Assembly: GCA_029940125.1 (NCBI GenBank)
Contig: JAOZRP010000027.1
Coordinates: forward strand, 1-13,549
Source: a bacterium
GTDB taxonomy: Bacteria; Desulfobacterota; Anaeroferrophillalia; Anaeroferrophillales; Anaeroferrophillaceae
DNA length: 13,549 nt
Direction of reading: 5' to 3'
This document shows positions 12,450-13,549 of this stretch, piece after piece (the first letter of the stretch is position 1; the number at the start of each line of letters is the position of its first letter). The position numbers were made by a program, and so were the translations under genes. The notes under the pieces were generated by a model. The model saw nothing but the letters and a program-made list of their open reading frames with translations. It made no database searches and was not told the DNA's origin.

Positions 12450-12463
12450 TTGATTTATGTCAA
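12450..12463. promoter_or_regulatory. FNR/DNR-family operator upstream of the siroheme gene
   Basis: TTGAT-TTAT-GTCAA is a two-half-site match to the TTGAY-N4-RTCAA pattern of FNR-type regulators, flanked by A and T. Its centre is 30.5 bp before a TAGACT (12487-12492) that could be the -10, close to class II activation geometry. Another -10 candidate, TATACT (12474-12479), would instead put the site over the -35. The Crp/Fnr protein encoded at 2-700 has the matching recognition residues. Confidence 0.55.
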
Positions 12464-12528
12464 TGCATTCCAGTATACTGCTGAAGTAGACTTTGCAAAA
12501 ATACCAATTAAATACCGGAAAGGACGTC

Positions 12529-13344
12529 ATGGAATGGCAATCTGAGGCGGAGAAAAAATTAAACCGTGCTCCTTTTTTCATCCGTAAAAAAATTCGTGCC
12601 CTGGTCGAAAATGAGGCACTCCGTCAGGGGGATTCCCTGGTTTCTCTCAAACATCTTCAAGACTGCCGGGAAAAATTTTTTACGGGCGTACAAACTGGAC
12701 CAACTGAGCCCACACCGGCTTACAGTGTTGAAACCTGCATGGGTAGTGACAGCTGCCCCAACAACCTTATTAAAGATTACCAACTGGTTGAACAGTTGGA
12801 AAGGATGTTGGCTGAGCGGAATCTGGCCGCCTTTTTCCGGAAAAAGGTCAAGGGGCCGCTGAAGTTTCATCACCGGTTCAGCATTGTCATTGCCGGCTGC
12901 CCCAATGCCTGTTCCCGGCCCCAAATTGCCGACCTGGGCATCATCGGTGTTTCCCAACCCCGGACCAGTGAAGAGCCATGCAGTGGTTGCGGCGCCTGCG
13001 TGGAGAACTGCCCCGACCAGGCGATAACCCTCGGTGAAGATGGCCGGACGCCGGAAATCTCCACCCCGCCCTGCCTCGCCTGCGGCCAGTGTTCCCAAAC
13101 CTGCCCCACCGGAACATTAATCGAGAGGGAACGGGGCTTTCGCCTTCTGGTCGGCGGCAAGCTTGGCCGACACCCGCAGCTGGGACGGGAATTAGCCGGC
13201 ATCTATTCAGCAACGGAAACCCTGACCGTTGCCGGCACCTGCCTGGACATCTTCCAGCAGCACAATCAGCACGGGGAACGATTCGGCGAGGTACTTCACC
13301 GCCTCGGCCCCCAGTCACCGCTGCCGATGCAGGAAAAATTTTAA
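12529..13344 (+). CDS. PCP_red / siroheme-type sulfite-nitrite reductase / 2[4Fe-4S] ferredoxin protein (AsrC-like, short)
   Basis: The protein has 271 residues. Residues about 3-45, with E-A-E-K-K-L-N-R-A-P-F-F-I-R, match the PCP_red domain found at the end of light-independent protochlorophyllide reductase B and in small redox proteins. A siroheme-[4Fe-4S] half-domain follows, with ligands C70-x5-C76 and C124-x3-C128. Two ferredoxin clusters follow: C151/C154/C157/C161 and C182/C185/C188/C192. Anaerobic sulfite reductase AsrC is the closest known layout but is longer and lacks the PCP_red start. Whether it reduces sulfite, nitrite or neither cannot be settled; the N-terminal ferredoxin-like half of classical siroheme enzymes appears to be missing. 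I chose the ATG at 12529 because GGAAAGGA ends 4 nt before it and because a TTG at 12493 lies at or before the predicted transcription start. It has its own FNR-type operator and is probably a separate transcript. Confidence 0.82.
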   Translation: MEWQSEAEKKLNRAPFFIRKKIRALVENEALRQGDSLVSLKHLQDCREKFFTGVQTGPTEPTPAYSVETCMGSDSCPNNLIKDYQLVEQLERMLAERNLAAFFRKKVKGPLKFHHRFSIVIAGCPNACSRPQIADLGIIGVSQPRTSEEPCSGCGACVENCPDQAITLGEDGRTPEISTPPCLACGQCSQTCPTGTLIERERGFRLLVGGKLGRHPQLGRELAGIYSATETLTVAGTCLDIFQQHNQHGERFGEVLHRLGPQSPLPMQEKF

Positions 13345-13357
13345 AAAAATACATTCC

Positions 13358-13371
13358 TTGACTTAAGTCAT
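13358..13371. promoter_or_regulatory. FNR/HcpR-family operator upstream of hcp
   Basis: TTGAC-TTAA-GTCAT contains a perfect 12-bp palindrome TGACTTAAGTCA, extended by CC and GG one base further out. It matches the site at 12450 in half-site type and spacing. hcp genes of anaerobes are commonly controlled by Crp/Fnr-family regulators (HcpR, DNR, FNR) through such sites. The centre is 29.5 bp before TTAAAT (13394-13399), the class II activation distance. Confidence 0.6.
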
Positions 13372-13381
13372 GGATAAAAAC

Positions 13382-13410
13382 TTGACAGATCAGTTAAATA
13401 AGATTAAATT
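13382..13410 (+). promoter_or_regulatory. Alternative sigma70-type promoter of hcp
   Basis: TTGACA (13382-13387) matches the -35 consensus fully and is followed after 17 bp by TAAATT (13405-13410), four of six for the -10. If used, the operator centre would be near -52, so either this basal promoter or the operator-spaced TTAAAT at 13394 could drive hcp. The whole stretch to 13440 is AT-rich. Confidence 0.3.
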
Positions 13411-13452
13411 AATTAAGAATATAGATTAACCCATGTAAAAAAGGAGACCGCC

Positions 13453-13549
13453 ATGTTTTGTTTTCAATGCCAGGAAACTGCCAAAAACCAGGGATGCACC
13501 ATCAAGGGCGTCTGCGGCAAACCGGAAGAAACCGCCAACCTGCAGGATC
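13453..13549 (+). CDS. hcp: Hybrid cluster protein (Hcp), N-terminal part only
   Basis: Thirty-two codons are visible before the window ends. The start M-F-C-F-Q-C-Q-E-T-A and the cysteine pattern C3-x2-C6-x8-C15-x5-C21 are those of the Desulfovibrio-type (class I) hybrid cluster protein, whose proximal centre is a [4Fe-4S] cubane; E. coli-type Hcp has wider spacing and a [2Fe-2S] centre. Hcp acts in nitrosative stress, reducing NO to N2O or hydroxylamine to ammonia, and is cytoplasmic. AAGGAG (13441-13446) lies 6 nt before the ATG. An FNR-type operator and AT-rich promoter region precede it, so it is transcribed separately from the siroheme gene. Its presence supports exposure of this cell to NO or hydroxylamine from the enzymes upstream. 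Confidence 0.96.
   Translation, partial: MFCFQCQETAKNQGCTIKGVCGKPEETANLQD

Noticed and set aside
12493..12528. Upstream TTG start for the siroheme-type protein
   Set aside because: It would begin at or before the predicted transcription start, lacks a ribosome site, and adds residues outside the PCP_red domain; ATG 12529 has GGAAAGGA in front.
1..13549. CRISPR arrays, tRNA or rRNA genes, insertion sequences, attachment sites
   Set aside because: I saw no spaced repeat arrays, no cloverleaf-type segments, no transposase-like frames and no terminal inverted repeats; coding density is high with ordinary operon spacing.

Overview
The window reads as a compact respiratory nitrogen-oxide locus from an anaerobic, Gram-negative, multiheme-rich bacterium. 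A Desulfobacterota (former Deltaproteobacteria) member is my best guess. The reasons are an Hcp N-terminus of the Desulfovibrio four-cysteine type, a menaquinol-style Rieske protein, twin-arginine exported enzymes, an octaheme cytochrome c, and a small siroheme/ferredoxin protein with a PCP_red domain. The taxonomy is inference from gene content; no marker gene is present.

Layout. On the minus strand, positions 3148 (or 3199) down to 2 hold a three-gene regulatory operon: a sensor kinase whose periplasmic domain carries a heme c motif, an OmpR-type response regulator, and a Crp/Fnr-type regulator with an FNR/DNR-like recognition helix. A divergent region of about 340 to 390 bp follows. It holds a candidate promoter for the kinase operon, four TTTAC direct repeats in helical phase just upstream of a TATAGT -10, and a perfect 20-bp palindrome. 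The plus strand then encodes a Rieske protein, a b6-type cytochrome b, a subunit IV and a membrane-anchored octaheme cytochrome of the hydroxylamine oxidoreductase (HAO) family. A strong hairpin and a SurA-like chaperone come next. A second plus-strand cluster encodes a Tat-exported type II molybdopterin oxidoreductase (NarG-like), its NarH-like four-cluster beta subunit, and a TorD-type chaperone after a 15-bp perfect stem-loop. The window closes with a PCP_red/siroheme/2[4Fe-4S] protein and the first 32 codons of hcp, each preceded by a TTGAY-N4-GTCAW FNR-family site.

How it may work together (inference). The molybdoenzyme would reduce nitrate, or another oxyanion, in the periplasm. The Rieske/cytochrome b complex would oxidise menaquinol in a Q-cycle and pass electrons directly to the anchored octaheme cytochrome, which sits where cytochrome c1 or f would normally be. 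That cytochrome could then reduce nitrite, NO or hydroxylamine to ammonium. This would be a proton-translocating quinol:nitrite oxidoreductase replacing NrfA/NrfH. The reverse, oxidative direction cannot be excluded from sequence. The siroheme protein and Hcp fit nitrite, sulfite or NO handling, and both look like targets of the Crp/Fnr protein in the same window. The kinase/regulator pair probably controls the divergent respiratory operon.
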